Assembly (NCBI RefSeq): GCF_015209595.1
Contig: NZ_JADEYS010000002.1
Span: 62,001-126,000 of the forward strand
Reading direction: 5' to 3'
Source of the DNA: Pontibacterium sinense
GTDB taxonomy: Bacteria; Pseudomonadota; Gammaproteobacteria; Pseudomonadales; Balneatricaceae
Length of the DNA stretch: 64,000 bases
Shown: positions 16,185-24,975 of the stretch, one piece after another
Position numbering within the stretch: the stretch's first letter is position 1
How the letters are laid out: every line of letters begins with the position of its first letter
Made by a program: the position numbers and the translations under genes
The notes under the pieces: generated by a model
The model's input: the letters and a program-made list of their open reading frames with translations, nothing else
Database searches by the model: none
What the model was told of the DNA's origin: nothing

Positions 16185-16823
16185 TCAGGCCAGAAATTCT
16201 GCGCGTGTGCGGTCGTTCGTTTTAAAACTACCACCGAGGGCTGTTGTGCAGGTGGACGAATTGACGTCCATCACACCGCGAGACTTCACGCAGTAATGGG
16301 TGGCTTCGATGCTAACTGCAACATTCTCTGTATCCAGCAAGGTTTGCAGTGCGATCAGAATCTGCTGAGTCAGACGTTCCTGCACTTGTGGGCGCTGTGC
16401 AAAGAAACGCACCAGTCGATTAATCTTGGATAGCCCAATGATCTTATCGCCCGGGATATAGGCGACCTTGGCCACGCCATCAATTGTTACGAAATGGTGT
16501 TCGCAGGAGCTGGTCAGGCCGATATCACGCACTTTAACCATCTCTTCTACGCTCATCTTATTGTCGATCAGACACATGGCTGGAAATGTTTCGTAGTCCA
16601 GACCCGAGAAGATCTCGTGCACGTACATTTTGGCGATACGATGAGGAGTCTCGGTCAGGCTGTCGTCGCTTAGGTCCAAGCCCAATGTGCCAAGTACTTC
16701 GGTCATCAGTCCTTTGATTCGGTCGTACTTTTGGTCACTGGTATAACCTGTCTCGATCAGCGGCGTTTCCAGACCCTTTTCGATCAATTTATTGCGTACC
16801 GCTTCTGCTTCGGGAGAAATCAT
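16185..16823 (-). CDS. folE: GTP cyclohydrolase I
   Basis: A 212-residue enzyme converting GTP to 7,8-dihydroneopterin triphosphate, the first step to tetrahydrofolate. Zinc and active-site residues are in [14 protein letters not shown] and [12 protein letters not shown], and the [12 protein letters not shown] helix is standard for FolE. On the minus strand a CGTAAG (16841-16836) lies close to the start, but no TGATC box is found 16 nt further up, so regulation by the ECF factor is uncertain. Its position in the photo-oxidative island suggests supply of the folate antenna for the photolyase or replacement of oxidised folates (inference). Confidence 0.95.
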   Translation of the reverse strand: MISPEAEAVRNKLIEKGLETPLIETGYTSDQKYDRIKGLMTEVLGTLGLDLSDDSLTETPHRIAKMYVHEIFSGLDYETFPAMCLIDNKMSVEEMVKVRDIGLTSSCEHHFVTIDGVAKVAYIPGDKIIGLSKINRLVRFFAQRPQVQERLTQQILIALQTLLDTENVAVSIEATHYCVKSRGVMDVNSSTCTTALGGSFKTNDRTRAEFLA

Positions 16824-16899
16824 TTCTAGTCCTGTCTTACGGGTGTTTCCGGCTTCTACGTATGCTGTCAGAAATTGGATTGCTGCTTTATCGGAAGAG

Positions 16900-16927
16900 T
16901 GATCTGCATCGGGCTATCTTGCGTAAT
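16900..16927 (+). promoter_or_regulatory. ECF promoter for the DUF3833 gene
   Basis: TGATCT (16900-16905), 16 nt, CGTAAT (16922-16927). It lies inside the region that a longer reading of the DUF3833 gene (TTG at 16875) would cover, so it also argues for the start at 16953. Confidence 0.75.
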
Positions 16928-16952
16928 CTTCCTAGAGCGGGGTCATGCACAG

Positions 16953-17504
16953 ATGATTGTGTTTCCCTACACACCACCACACAGTCATGACTGTTTTATT
17001 TCTGACAACTTTAAACGACACATTATACCTATGATTAACTCTACGTATGCAAATGAAGCTGAGGAATTTGATCTTTTTTCCTATTTTCAGGGAGAAACCC
17101 GAGCATGGGGCCTGTTTGAAGACCGTTTCGGCGTAGTTCGACGCCAATTTGTCGTACAGATTGTAGGTGAAATTAAGGCTGGCGAACTGACTCTAACTGA
17201 AGATTTTGCATACGCAGGTGGGATAACTGAGCAACGTATCTGGCGTATTCGCCGGACAGGAGACTGCGATTTTCGAGGGCTGTCTGAGGATATATTTGAT
17301 CAGGCGGTTGGGCATCGTGATGGGAATACGCTGTATTGGCGTTACACAATGAAAATACACATCGGTGGTCAGTGGTGGCGTGTGAAATTTGATGATCGTA
17401 TGTATATGCTGCCTGAACAGACGTTGGTGAACCGGGCCCGAGTGAGTAAATTAGGCATCACTCTGGGCACCGTATCTCTTTTTTTCAAAAAAACGAATTC
17501 GTAA
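16953..17504 (+). CDS. DUF3833 family protein
   Basis: About 183 residues with the DUF3833 core from EFDLFSYFQGETRAWGLFEDRFG through the C-terminal TLVNRARVSKLGI. Most relatives are lipoproteins, but no lipobox or signal peptide is seen here, so the protein may be cytosolic or its start misread. ATG 16953 is chosen because an ECF promoter sits just upstream (about 19-nt leader); ATG 17031 is possible too. Function unknown. It ends 1 base from the stop of the convergent oxidoreductase gene. Confidence 0.8.
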   Translation: MIVFPYTPPHSHDCFISDNFKRHIIPMINSTYANEAEEFDLFSYFQGETRAWGLFEDRFGVVRRQFVVQIVGEIKAGELTLTEDFAYAGGITEQRIWRIRRTGDCDFRGLSEDIFDQAVGHRDGNTLYWRYTMKIHIGGQWWRVKFDDRMYMLPEQTLVNRARVSKLGITLGTVSLFFKKTNS

Positions 17505-17505
17505 A

Positions 17506-18528
17506 TCAGATATCGAGCTTCGCTTCCTGGCGTGCCAGAATGTGGTCCGCTAGTGCATTGCCACTTCGCCAGGCGCTTTCACTGTCCGCGATTTTTTCCG
17601 AACCCTGTCCATGTAACCAGTCCCCACATACACCAATGCTGCTCTCTTGCCGCCATAGATAGGTTCTATCGGTATCGGACTGTTGGCGAGCATATAGCCA
17701 TCGATGAGCGCGATGCTCTTCAACATCTAGTGGCACGGACATGAGATCCTGAAAAGCTGCGAGTAACTGCTCGGCGACAGCTTCTGTCGATGCGTCCTGA
17801 TGCTCTTTGCTCCAGTCGCTATTGGCTTCTATTGTCCAGATTTCTGCACGTTGCGCACAACTCCTCCCAGGTTTTGCGCTATCTTTGATCGCGCGCGCCA
17901 AAATCGGGTGGTCTCCCTCCAATAAACCCGCGTTTAGACCGGATGGCGTATTCAGTGTTACAACGAGCATCCAGGCAGGTAAGGTTTGTACGGTTGCAGC
18001 ACGTTCTGCATAGCGCGGAACGGCTTCAAGCAGCGGAGCTGCCTGAGGTGCAGGTGTTGCGACAACAACATGATCAAAGTGGCCCACCGCGTTACCTGAT
18101 TCATCTCTGACAACAACACCTTGCGTTTCTGGCCAGATATACCCGATACGGGTGGAGGTGATGAGTTTCGCACCTTGCAACAACGCTCGGGTCAACGCAC
18201 TCTGACGGGGTGTTGCCGTATACATCGTCTTGGTATTGAGTTTATGGCCTGCGAAGTCAGTAATCTGAGGTTGCCAGCCAATCAGCTCGGGTTGAAAACT
18301 CAGCCATTTACGAAACTCAGGACTGACGGCATCAAAAAACGGAGCGCCTAAATCAGCACTGTTATTACCCATTCGGCAGCCTGCGTGACGGCCGCCTGTG
18401 CCGCGGCTTTTATCAAATACGGTGACTTTATATCCCTGAATCAGCATCCTTCGGGCAAATACTGCCCCTGCCAAACCGGCCCCGATTACAGCGATATGTC
18501 TTTCCTTGGTGGTGTCCTTCGAATTCAT
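17506..18528 (-). CDS. Renalase-like NAD(P)/FAD-dependent oxidoreductase (COG3380)
   Basis: A 340-residue flavoprotein. The FAD fold is IAVIGAGLAGAVFARRML at residues 13-30, followed by VFDKSRGTGGRHAGCRM, the hallmark of the COG3380/renalase-like group. The end has GVCGDWLHGQGSEKIADSE. It is distinct from the COG2907 enzyme near 9000. Substrate unknown; renalases oxidise isomeric forms of NAD(P)H. No 16-nt-spaced ECF promoter was found in its upstream 150 bp, so membership of the regulon is only positional. Confidence 0.85.
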   Translation of the reverse strand: MNSKDTTKERHIAVIGAGLAGAVFARRMLIQGYKVTVFDKSRGTGGRHAGCRMGNNSADLGAPFFDAVSPEFRKWLSFQPELIGWQPQITDFAGHKLNTKTMYTATPRQSALTRALLQGAKLITSTRIGYIWPETQGVVVRDESGNAVGHFDHVVVATPAPQAAPLLEAVPRYAERAATVQTLPAWMLVVTLNTPSGLNAGLLEGDHPILARAIKDSAKPGRSCAQRAEIWTIEANSDWSKEHQDASTEAVAEQLLAAFQDLMSVPLDVEEHRAHRWLYARQQSDTDRTYLWRQESSIGVCGDWLHGQGSEKIADSESAWRSGNALADHILARQEAKLDI

Positions 18529-18874
18529 TTGATCCTCAATGTCTTTCGGGTCACTTCTGTCTACTAGTCCATAGTAGGGCGCGAAGGTTACAGTCCTGCA
18601 GCGTTAGTTCAAGTGACTACGCTCAAGATTTTGTAATTTTATTAGGCTTTTCTAATGGAACTCTTACGACGTATATAGCAGGTCAGATCATTGATGTAAG
18701 TTATTGTATGGTAAGGATGAAGCCCAAATTGATCGATAAAGGTATTAGGTGAGTTCTTTCTGATGTAGTAGTTTCAGGTAGCAGGGAAAAGCAATATAGT
18801 AATCCGTACAACAAAGAGGGACTCTTCCTTAAGCCGAAGGGAACGACTACGCGCTGGGGTTCCGAGGACATTTC
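18529..18874. other. Intergenic region before the large kinase-like gene
   Basis: About 346 bp between two divergent genes, AT-rich around 18600-18720. It should hold both promoters, but I see no boxes good enough to call, and no convincing small gene or RNA. Confidence 0.5.
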
Positions 18875-21800
18875 ATGGTGCACACTCGCTCATCTTCGAT
18901 TTTATCGGATGACTATCTACAGCTAACCCCTGTAGGAAAAGAACAAGATCAGACTGTATTTGAGCGCTCCTACCTACATCGGTTGCCCCCTTTTGAAGTT
19001 GCTGCCGCACTCAAAAATGAAAACCATATACTGAGTTACCTAAATGGCAGTGGCGCGCCGTATTTGCATGCATCTGAAGTGAATAGCCGTGATACAAAAA
19101 CGCTTCTGCGCACCGAGTGTCGCATACCGCTCAATGAGCTTTCACCGTTGCAGCTGTCACTTCGTCAGCGGTTAAAAATTGCGGTCAGCATGGCGAGAGC
19201 GTTGTGTGAAATCCACGAAAGAGATGTTCTGCACCTGGCCCTGCGTCCCGCAACATTTTTGTTTAGTGCTGATTTTGAACGCGCAGTGTTGTTAGATTTT
19301 TGTTCGGCCCGGCATGTGCCGAAAAATACTGCGGATTTGACCGGTTTTCGGCCAGTTATGGCTAAGCCTCATTTTTTAGCCCCGGAACAGGGTTATCAGT
19401 TTTCTCATACGCTAGACCGGCGTACGGATCTATATGCTTTCGGGTGTGTGCTGTATTGGTTGTTCTGCGGTGAGGCCCCGTTTTATGGGTTGAACGATGA
19501 TAATGCGATCGGATATGCGCAGATCGCCCAGCCGTTGATCATTGATATCAAAACGGGCGTATCGGAAGAACCTGATGCACGTATAGAGAGGATGAGCACA
19601 GCACTGAGTGCCGTTTTAAGTGCATTGTTAGAAAAGGAGCCATCCAACCGTTACCAGAGCTGCCCGGGGATGTTGGCTGATTTGCAAGCCGTACTCGCGT
19701 ACGTGCCAGAGCAAGGGGCTTTTAGTATTCGAGGTCAGGATTGTTCCGACTGTTTGTATATCCCGCAGCGCTTATATGGGCGTAATGTAGAAACACAAGC
19801 GTTAATGCAGGCGTTTCAGCGGGTAGCGAAGGGGTCTTCGGAAGCGTTTCTGATTGCGGGATACTCTGGCGTCGGAAAATCAGCGGTGGTAAATGAAGTA
19901 CGATTGCCTGTCTTGCAGTCCAATGGCTTGTTTGTGACCGGTAAGTTTGATCAGTATCGGGGCGGTACACCCTACAGTGCAATTGAACAGGCATTTAGTC
20001 AGTTTATTCGTACTTTGTTGGCATTACCTGATATTGAAGTGGAGACGTGGCGTGATCGATTAGAGATTGCGTTGAAGCCTAATGCACAAGTGCTGATCGA
20101 TATTCTACCGGACTTGGGGTGTTTATTGGGGCCTCAGCCAGAACCGGTCCCTCTCGGGGCTGAGGAGCAACAGAATCGCTTTAACCGAGTATTTTTGCAA
20201 TTTGTGCGGGTAATTTGTACAGCTCACAAACCACTGGTCGTATTTATTGATGATTTGCAGTGGGCCGATCTGGCAAGCATCAATCTGTTACGCATGCTGA
20301 TGATGGACACGGAAAATCGTTATTGTCTTTTGTTGGGGGCGTATCGGAACAATGAAGTCGATGACCGACACCCGTTTAGCCGCATACTGCAAGATCTCAT
20401 GGCAGAGCAAAGTCGGCTCAGCCAGATTGATTTAAAGCCTTTGCCGCTGAGGGCTTTGCATGAGGTTATGCGAGATACTCTTGGGCTGCCTTTGGCGCAG
20501 ATTCAGTCCCTCGGCGATCTGGTGTATCAGAAAACTGCAGGTAATCCGTTTTTCTTCCGCCAGTTTCTGCATGAGCTGTATCAGCAGGAGTTATTGGTCT
20601 TCGATTACAGTCAGAATCGCTGGCGTTGGTCCGAGTCAGATATTGAAAGGCAAGCCAGCACGGACAACGTGATTGATCTGATGATCGCAAAAATTGGGCG
20701 TTTACCGCAGAAAACCCAGCGCGCACTCATGCAGGCATCATGTATCGGAGCGCGTTTCCCGACTGACCTGGTGACTGAGGTCGATACGGCGAATACCACG
20801 TTGGATGAGATCCTGAAGCCTGCATTGGATATGGGGCTCATACAGCATGTGCATAACATGCAGGGCAGGCCTACTAAAGGCGAGCTCAGTTTCCTGCATG
20901 ATCGGGTTCAGCAGGCTGCGTATTCCATGTTGGATGAACAGGATCGTATGCAGTTGCATTACCGCATCGGGTGCCTGTTGTTGGAACGGTTTGCGGAGAT
21001 TGATGAAGATACTGCAGATCACCGCTGTTTCGATCTGGTTTCCCATTTCAATTGCGCCTTAGCGTTACTGAATGAACAGCAACGTGAACAGGTGATGGCG
21101 CTCAATCTTCAAGCTGCAAAGAAAGCGAAGTCTACCTCGGCTTACAAAATTGCGAATGAATATCTGGAGTATTTCTTTGAACTAGCACAATCGTCCAGTT
21201 TAGTGGCTCAGAGCGTCTTGTTTGATGCTGAACTGGAGAGACTGGAGTGTCTCTATCTTGCCGGTGAATATGAGTGTGCAGAACGGCTGCGTCCCTCGCT
21301 GGAAGGGCGCGGAGAGAACGTAGATCAAACAGCGCGTGTGCATGTTGTTTTGATCACTCAGTACACCCGAGTCGGCCAGTTGGACAAAGCCATTACCCAA
21401 GCTCAGTATGCGCTGAGGGATCTGAATTATCCGATGCCCGTTGAACCCACGATGGATGATGTCTGCGCGGCCATCGAATCTGTTCAGCAGTTGTTGTCAG
21501 AAACTTCATTTCATCAGCTGAGTCAAAAAACACCGATTTCCAACAAGAAGGTTCTCCTTCAGCTCGATATTCTGATGGCTATGCAGCCATGCTGTTATAA
21601 CTCTGGATCGTTATTGTTTCCGCTGACCATTCTTGGCTTGCTGCGTTTGACTTTGACTGAGGGCAACAGCCAGCACTCGTCTTACGTATATATGATGTAC
21701 GGTCTCATGTGCACCAAGGTACTCAAAGATTACGACACGGCATTTGAAGCGGCAAAATATTCCCGCATCGTGGGGGAGTCTTTTCCTGCGAGCCCGCTAA

Positions 21801-24163
21801 TTGAGGGGCGTTTACAGATGATGCTAAGTAATTTTGTCCTGCCATGGCAGCAGCCGTTGATGTTGAGTAGCCATGTGAGGGATGCCGCTTACCATCAATG
21901 TCTAGAGCAGGGCGATTATTATTGGGGTGTGCACACGTATATCTTTGGTTTCTATGCTGATCTGATGGTGTGTAGCAGTGTGGAAACATTGCTACATCGA
22001 ACGGAACAAGTCTCAATCACCTGTGAAAGGATTAAGCAACCTGCACAGGTATATCTGAGTACCTTGCAATGCAATCTGCTGAAAGTGCTCTCGGGTGAGT
22101 TGGATAATCAGCATTCCTTGGATCATGTGTCCGGTTATGAGGCTGAAGCACAGGCGTATTACGTAGAAACCAACTATATGTGTGGGCGTTATGATCGATT
22201 GCTGGGGCGTCTCTTGCAGAGTTACCTGTTTGGCAACTATGAGGAGGCATTGAAGGTATCGTTGTCGGTTGAACTGACGCCTGCAGATTTGGACGAAGGT
22301 ATTTTTCATGAAGCAGTGTACACCCAGTTCAACCTGTTGGCGCTGCTAGCACTAAAACAGGTTCGGCCCGATGCAGTACGAGAACAGTGGCAAAGCTGGT
22401 TTGACCAACACTGGACGTTGTTGCAACGGTGGTATGCAATGAACGCCGACAATTTCGCACCAGGCTATTATCTGGTGAGCGCAGAACTTGCCGCACTTGA
22501 AGGCAAAGAGATCAACGCGTTAGACGCGTTTGAGCGGGCTATCCTCAGCGCCCGGGATGGTGGTTTTGCGTTATGGCAAGCACTGGCAAATGAGCGGATG
22601 GGTAAATACCGGATTAGCTGCAAGCAAAGTACGTTGGGTAAAGCGTACCTGGAAGAATCGATCAGCCTTTATCATGGTTGGGGGGCGGGAGCAAAAGCCG
22701 CTGAGCTAGAGTGTTTTGTGCGTACCCTGAGTCCTGAACACGTTATCTCTGCGGGGCATCGCTACGACCTGCACTTGATCAGTACAGCGACACAGGAGTT
22801 GTCCCGGTTGCTAGGCGAGGGGGAACTTTCTCAGCGGATGTTAAGCTGGGCGACGAAGGTCTCGGGTGCGCAGCATGCCGCATTGTATATGTGGACTGAT
22901 CAGGGGTGGTCGCTGAAAAATGTACAGCAAAACGGTGTGGATTTGGATCCGATCGCGGATGTGCCAATCATGCCGGTAGCCATGTTGAATTATTGCCGGA
23001 ACAGTCAATCGGTGCTGATTCTGGACGATGCCTTGAACAAAGGTGACTTTGTGCTTGATCCATATGTCACCCTCTCTGGTAGTCGCTCCGTGCTGCTTAT
23101 CCCGCTTTATCATCATGATCGGTTAATCAGTGTCTTGCATTTGGATCATCGCGATACACGTAATCTATTTACCGCACAGCGTTTGAGGGTGTTGGAATTA
23201 CTTAGCAACCAATTCGCCAGTAGTTACCACAATAGTGTGTTGTATGGGCAATTGCAGACTCACAACACGGTGCTGGAAAATGTAGTGCAGAGCAGAACCC
23301 ATGAGTTACGGCAAAAATCTGATCATTTGGAAGCGGTGCTGGATGCGTTACCAATTCCTTATGTTATGACACGAGAAGAAGGTTCGATTATCGAGTGCAA
23401 TACGCTCTTTATGAGACATTTCGGGCTGACGCATGACGCCATAAGCAAAACGGATGTTAGTACCTTCTACGCCGATCCAAAGGATCGTAAAAGAATGCTA
23501 GAGGAGTTGTCTGATCAGGGGCAGGTGATCGGTTTTGAATGTCAGCTCCAAACCCTGCAGGGGGAACGCTGTTGGGGCTTATTCTCGGCAACTTACATTG
23601 ATGTGAATGATGAGCGTCGGATCTTTGCTGCGGTCAGTGATATTTCTGAGCGCAAAGCGTTGGAACACCAATTGTTGGAACAGGCCAACACGGATCCACT
23701 AACGGGTGTTTATAATCGAAGGGCGCTACTCAGTCTAGGCAACCAGTTGCGCAATGGATCCGATGAGAAACCACTGTGTATTGCTATGATCGATCTAGAT
23801 CATTTCAAACACCTTAATGATACCTATGGGCATGTTGCGGGTGATCACGTATTAAAAGCGTTTACTGAGGCTGTTCAGCGAGAGCTGCGAGAAGCTGATC
23901 TGTTCGGAAGGCTGGGTGGGGAAGAGTTTGCAGTGATCCTGCCCGACCTTGATTTGGAGCGTGCAGCGATTGTCTTGGAGCGCATACGGATGATGACCGA
24001 AATGTTGGTTGTCGCATTTGATCAGCGGGAAATGCGCTTAACGATGAGCGCCGGGCTGGCGTGTTGGCACACAAGTGAAACTATGACTGATGTGCTTGGT
24101 CGGGCTGACTTGTGCTTATATGATGCGAAGCAATCGGGTCGCAATCAGATCAAAGCAGACTAG
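18875..24163 (+). CDS. Giant pseudokinase-AAA ATPase-GAF-PAS-GGDEF signalling protein
   Basis: A 1762-residue cytosolic multi-domain protein. Residues 1-275 have a Ser/Thr-kinase fold, but the catalytic loop reads HLALRPATF (His120) with the essential Asp missing, and DFG is DFC at 141-143, so it is probably a pseudokinase. An AAA/STAND ATPase follows: Walker A AGYSGVGKS near 325-334 and Walker B VVFIDDLQWAD near 455-465. Then come a long helical (TPR-like) region to about 1260, GAF about 1275-1440, a coiled coil, PAS about 1480-1580 and an intact GGDEF domain: GGEEF at 1681-1685 with inhibitory-site READ at 1672-1675. It should make c-di-GMP under control of an unknown signal. It is a single gene, not in an obvious operon. 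Confidence 0.92.
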   Translation: MVHTRSSSILSDDYLQLTPVGKEQDQTVFERSYLHRLPPFEVAAALKNENHILSYLNGSGAPYLHASEVNSRDTKTLLRTECRIPLNELSPLQLSLRQRLKIAVSMARALCEIHERDVLHLALRPATFLFSADFERAVLLDFCSARHVPKNTADLTGFRPVMAKPHFLAPEQGYQFSHTLDRRTDLYAFGCVLYWLFCGEAPFYGLNDDNAIGYAQIAQPLIIDIKTGVSEEPDARIERMSTALSAVLSALLEKEPSNRYQSCPGMLADLQAVLAYVPEQGAFSIRGQDCSDCLYIPQRLYGRNVETQALMQAFQRVAKGSSEAFLIAGYSGVGKSAVVNEVRLPVLQSNGLFVTGKFDQYRGGTPYSAIEQAFSQFIRTLLALPDIEVETWRDRLEIALKPNAQVLIDILPDLGCLLGPQPEPVPLGAEEQQNRFNRVFLQFVRVICTAHKPLVVFIDDLQWADLASINLLRMLMMDTENRYCLLLGAYRNNEVDDRHPFSRILQDLMAEQSRLSQIDLKPLPLRALHEVMRDTLGLPLAQIQSLGDLVYQKTAGNPFFFRQFLHELYQQELLVFDYSQNRWRWSESDIERQASTDNVIDLMIAKIGRLPQKTQRALMQASCIGARFPTDLVTEVDTANTTLDEILKPALDMGLIQHVHNMQGRPTKGELSFLHDRVQQAAYSMLDEQDRMQLHYRIGCLLLERFAEIDEDTADHRCFDLVSHFNCALALLNEQQREQVMALNLQAAKKAKSTSAYKIANEYLEYFFELAQSSSLVAQSVLFDAELERLECLYLAGEYECAERLRPSLEGRGENVDQTARVHVVLITQYTRVGQLDKAITQAQYALRDLNYPMPVEPTMDDVCAAIESVQQLLSETSFHQLSQKTPISNKKVLLQLDILMAMQPCCYNSGSLLFPLTILGLLRLTLTEGNSQHSSYVYMMYGLMCTKVLKDYDTAFEAAKYSRIVGESFPASPLIEGRLQMMLSNFVLPWQQPLMLSSHVRDAAYHQCLEQGDYYWGVHTYIFGFYADLMVCSSVETLLHRTEQVSITCERIKQPAQVYLSTLQCNLLKVLSGELDNQHSLDHVSGYEAEAQAYYVETNYMCGRYDRLLGRLLQSYLFGNYEEALKVSLSVELTPADLDEGIFHEAVYTQFNLLALLALKQVRPDAVREQWQSWFDQHWTLLQRWYAMNADNFAPGYYLVSAELAALEGKEINALDAFERAILSARDGGFALWQALANERMGKYRISCKQSTLGKAYLEESISLYHGWGAGAKAAELECFVRTLSPEHVISAGHRYDLHLISTATQELSRLLGEGELSQRMLSWATKVSGAQHAALYMWTDQGWSLKNVQQNGVDLDPIADVPIMPVAMLNYCRNSQSVLILDDALNKGDFVLDPYVTLSGSRSVLLIPLYHHDRLISVLHLDHRDTRNLFTAQRLRVLELLSNQFASSYHNSVLYGQLQTHNTVLENVVQSRTHELRQKSDHLEAVLDALPIPYVMTREEGSIIECNTLFMRHFGLTHDAISKTDVSTFYADPKDRKRMLEELSDQGQVIGFECQLQTLQGERCWGLFSATYIDVNDERRIFAAVSDISERKALEHQLLEQANTDPLTGVYNRRALLSLGNQLRNGSDEKPLCIAMIDLDHFKHLNDTYGHVAGDHVLKAFTEAVQRELREADLFGRLGGEEFAVILPDLDLERAAIVLERIRMMTEMLVVAFDQREMRLTMSAGLACWHTSETMTDVLGRADLCLYDAKQSGRNQIKAD

Positions 24164-24310
24164 ACTGTACGGACGATAGAAGTATTGGCCTTGCGCCATA
24201 TGCTCTCTTCTAGCCGGCTGGCAGAAAGATCTGGTCTTACATTGTTGCTCCGAGTCATCCCGAAGCATCATGTCTTTTTATTATCCTCGTGACTCTGAAT
24301 GATATTTTTA

Positions 24311-24337
24311 GTCGCATATGTCGCATATGTCGTATAA
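24311..24337 (+). repeat. Tandem 9-bp repeats upstream of the HTH-receiver gene
   Basis: GTCGCATAT (24311-24319), GTCGCATAT (24320-24328) and the variant GTCGTATAA (24329-24337) stand in tandem about 50 bp before the ATG. They overlap or precede the promoter region and could be operator sites, perhaps for the DNA-binding protein encoded next. Confidence 0.5.
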
Positions 24338-24385
24338 CTAGTCTACGCTTCAATGAAGCAAAACGTAGCAGGGTTGAATTGACCT

Positions 24386-24952
24386 ATGAGAACACTCACA
24401 ACCGGTGATATTGCAAAATTCTGTGATGTTAACCAACGCACGGTTATTCGGTGGCTGGATAAGGGCGTCTTAAAAGGCTTTAAGCTACCAGGGCGTGGCA
24501 ATAATCGCGTGAAACTGGATGACTTCGTCAGCTTTTTAAAGCAGAACGGAATGCCAATTCCCGAGCAGCTTGCGGAAGACGCTCAACCGAAGGTGCTTGT
24601 CGTAGATGACGAACTTGCAATTGCTAATGCCATCCGCCGTACGCTGAAGCCTTTGGATGTGAGTATAGAGATTGCGAACGGCGGCTTTGAAGCGGGCAGT
24701 CAGCTGATGATGCTAAAGCCCGACCTGATGACCCTTGACCTGAGTATGCCGGGCATGAACGGATTTGATGTAATCAAGTTTGTTCGCAGCACTGAAGAGA
24801 TCGCAAATACGCAAATTCTTGTCATTTCTGCACTGAATGAAATAGAGCTTGGTAAAGCGATTGAGCTGGGTGCGAACGGCGCACTCTCAAAGCCTTTCGA
24901 TAATGATATTTTGCGTCAGGCAGTGTCTGATTTACTGTCGATCAAAGCCTAA
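24386..24952 (+). CDS. Response regulator with N-terminal MerR/excisionase-like HTH
   Basis: A 188-residue protein with the domain order reversed from most regulators. Residues 5-60 are an excisionase/MerR-like winged HTH (DVNQRTVIRWLDKGVLKGFK), and residues 69-188 are a receiver domain with acidic DDE, phospho-acceptor Asp118 in TLDLSMPG and the conserved Lys in ALSKPFD. It should be a phosphorylation-controlled DNA-binding protein. It is the first gene of a run with a periplasmic binding protein, a histidine kinase and a second regulator, so that kinase is the probable phosphodonor (inference). Confidence 0.88.
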   Translation: MRTLTTGDIAKFCDVNQRTVIRWLDKGVLKGFKLPGRGNNRVKLDDFVSFLKQNGMPIPEQLAEDAQPKVLVVDDELAIANAIRRTLKPLDVSIEIANGGFEAGSQLMMLKPDLMTLDLSMPGMNGFDVIKFVRSTEEIANTQILVISALNEIELGKAIELGANGALSKPFDNDILRQAVSDLLSIKA

Positions 24953-24975
24953 AGCAACCCCAAGGATAGGTGATA

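Noticed and set aside
18587-18611. TGAACT...TGTAAC upstream of the renalase-like gene (minus strand)
   Set aside because: The spacer is about 13 nt and both boxes are degenerate, unlike the constant 16-nt sites.
19222-19303. Active Ser/Thr kinase in the giant protein
   Set aside because: The HRD Asp and DFG Gly are both replaced, so an active kinase call is not supported.
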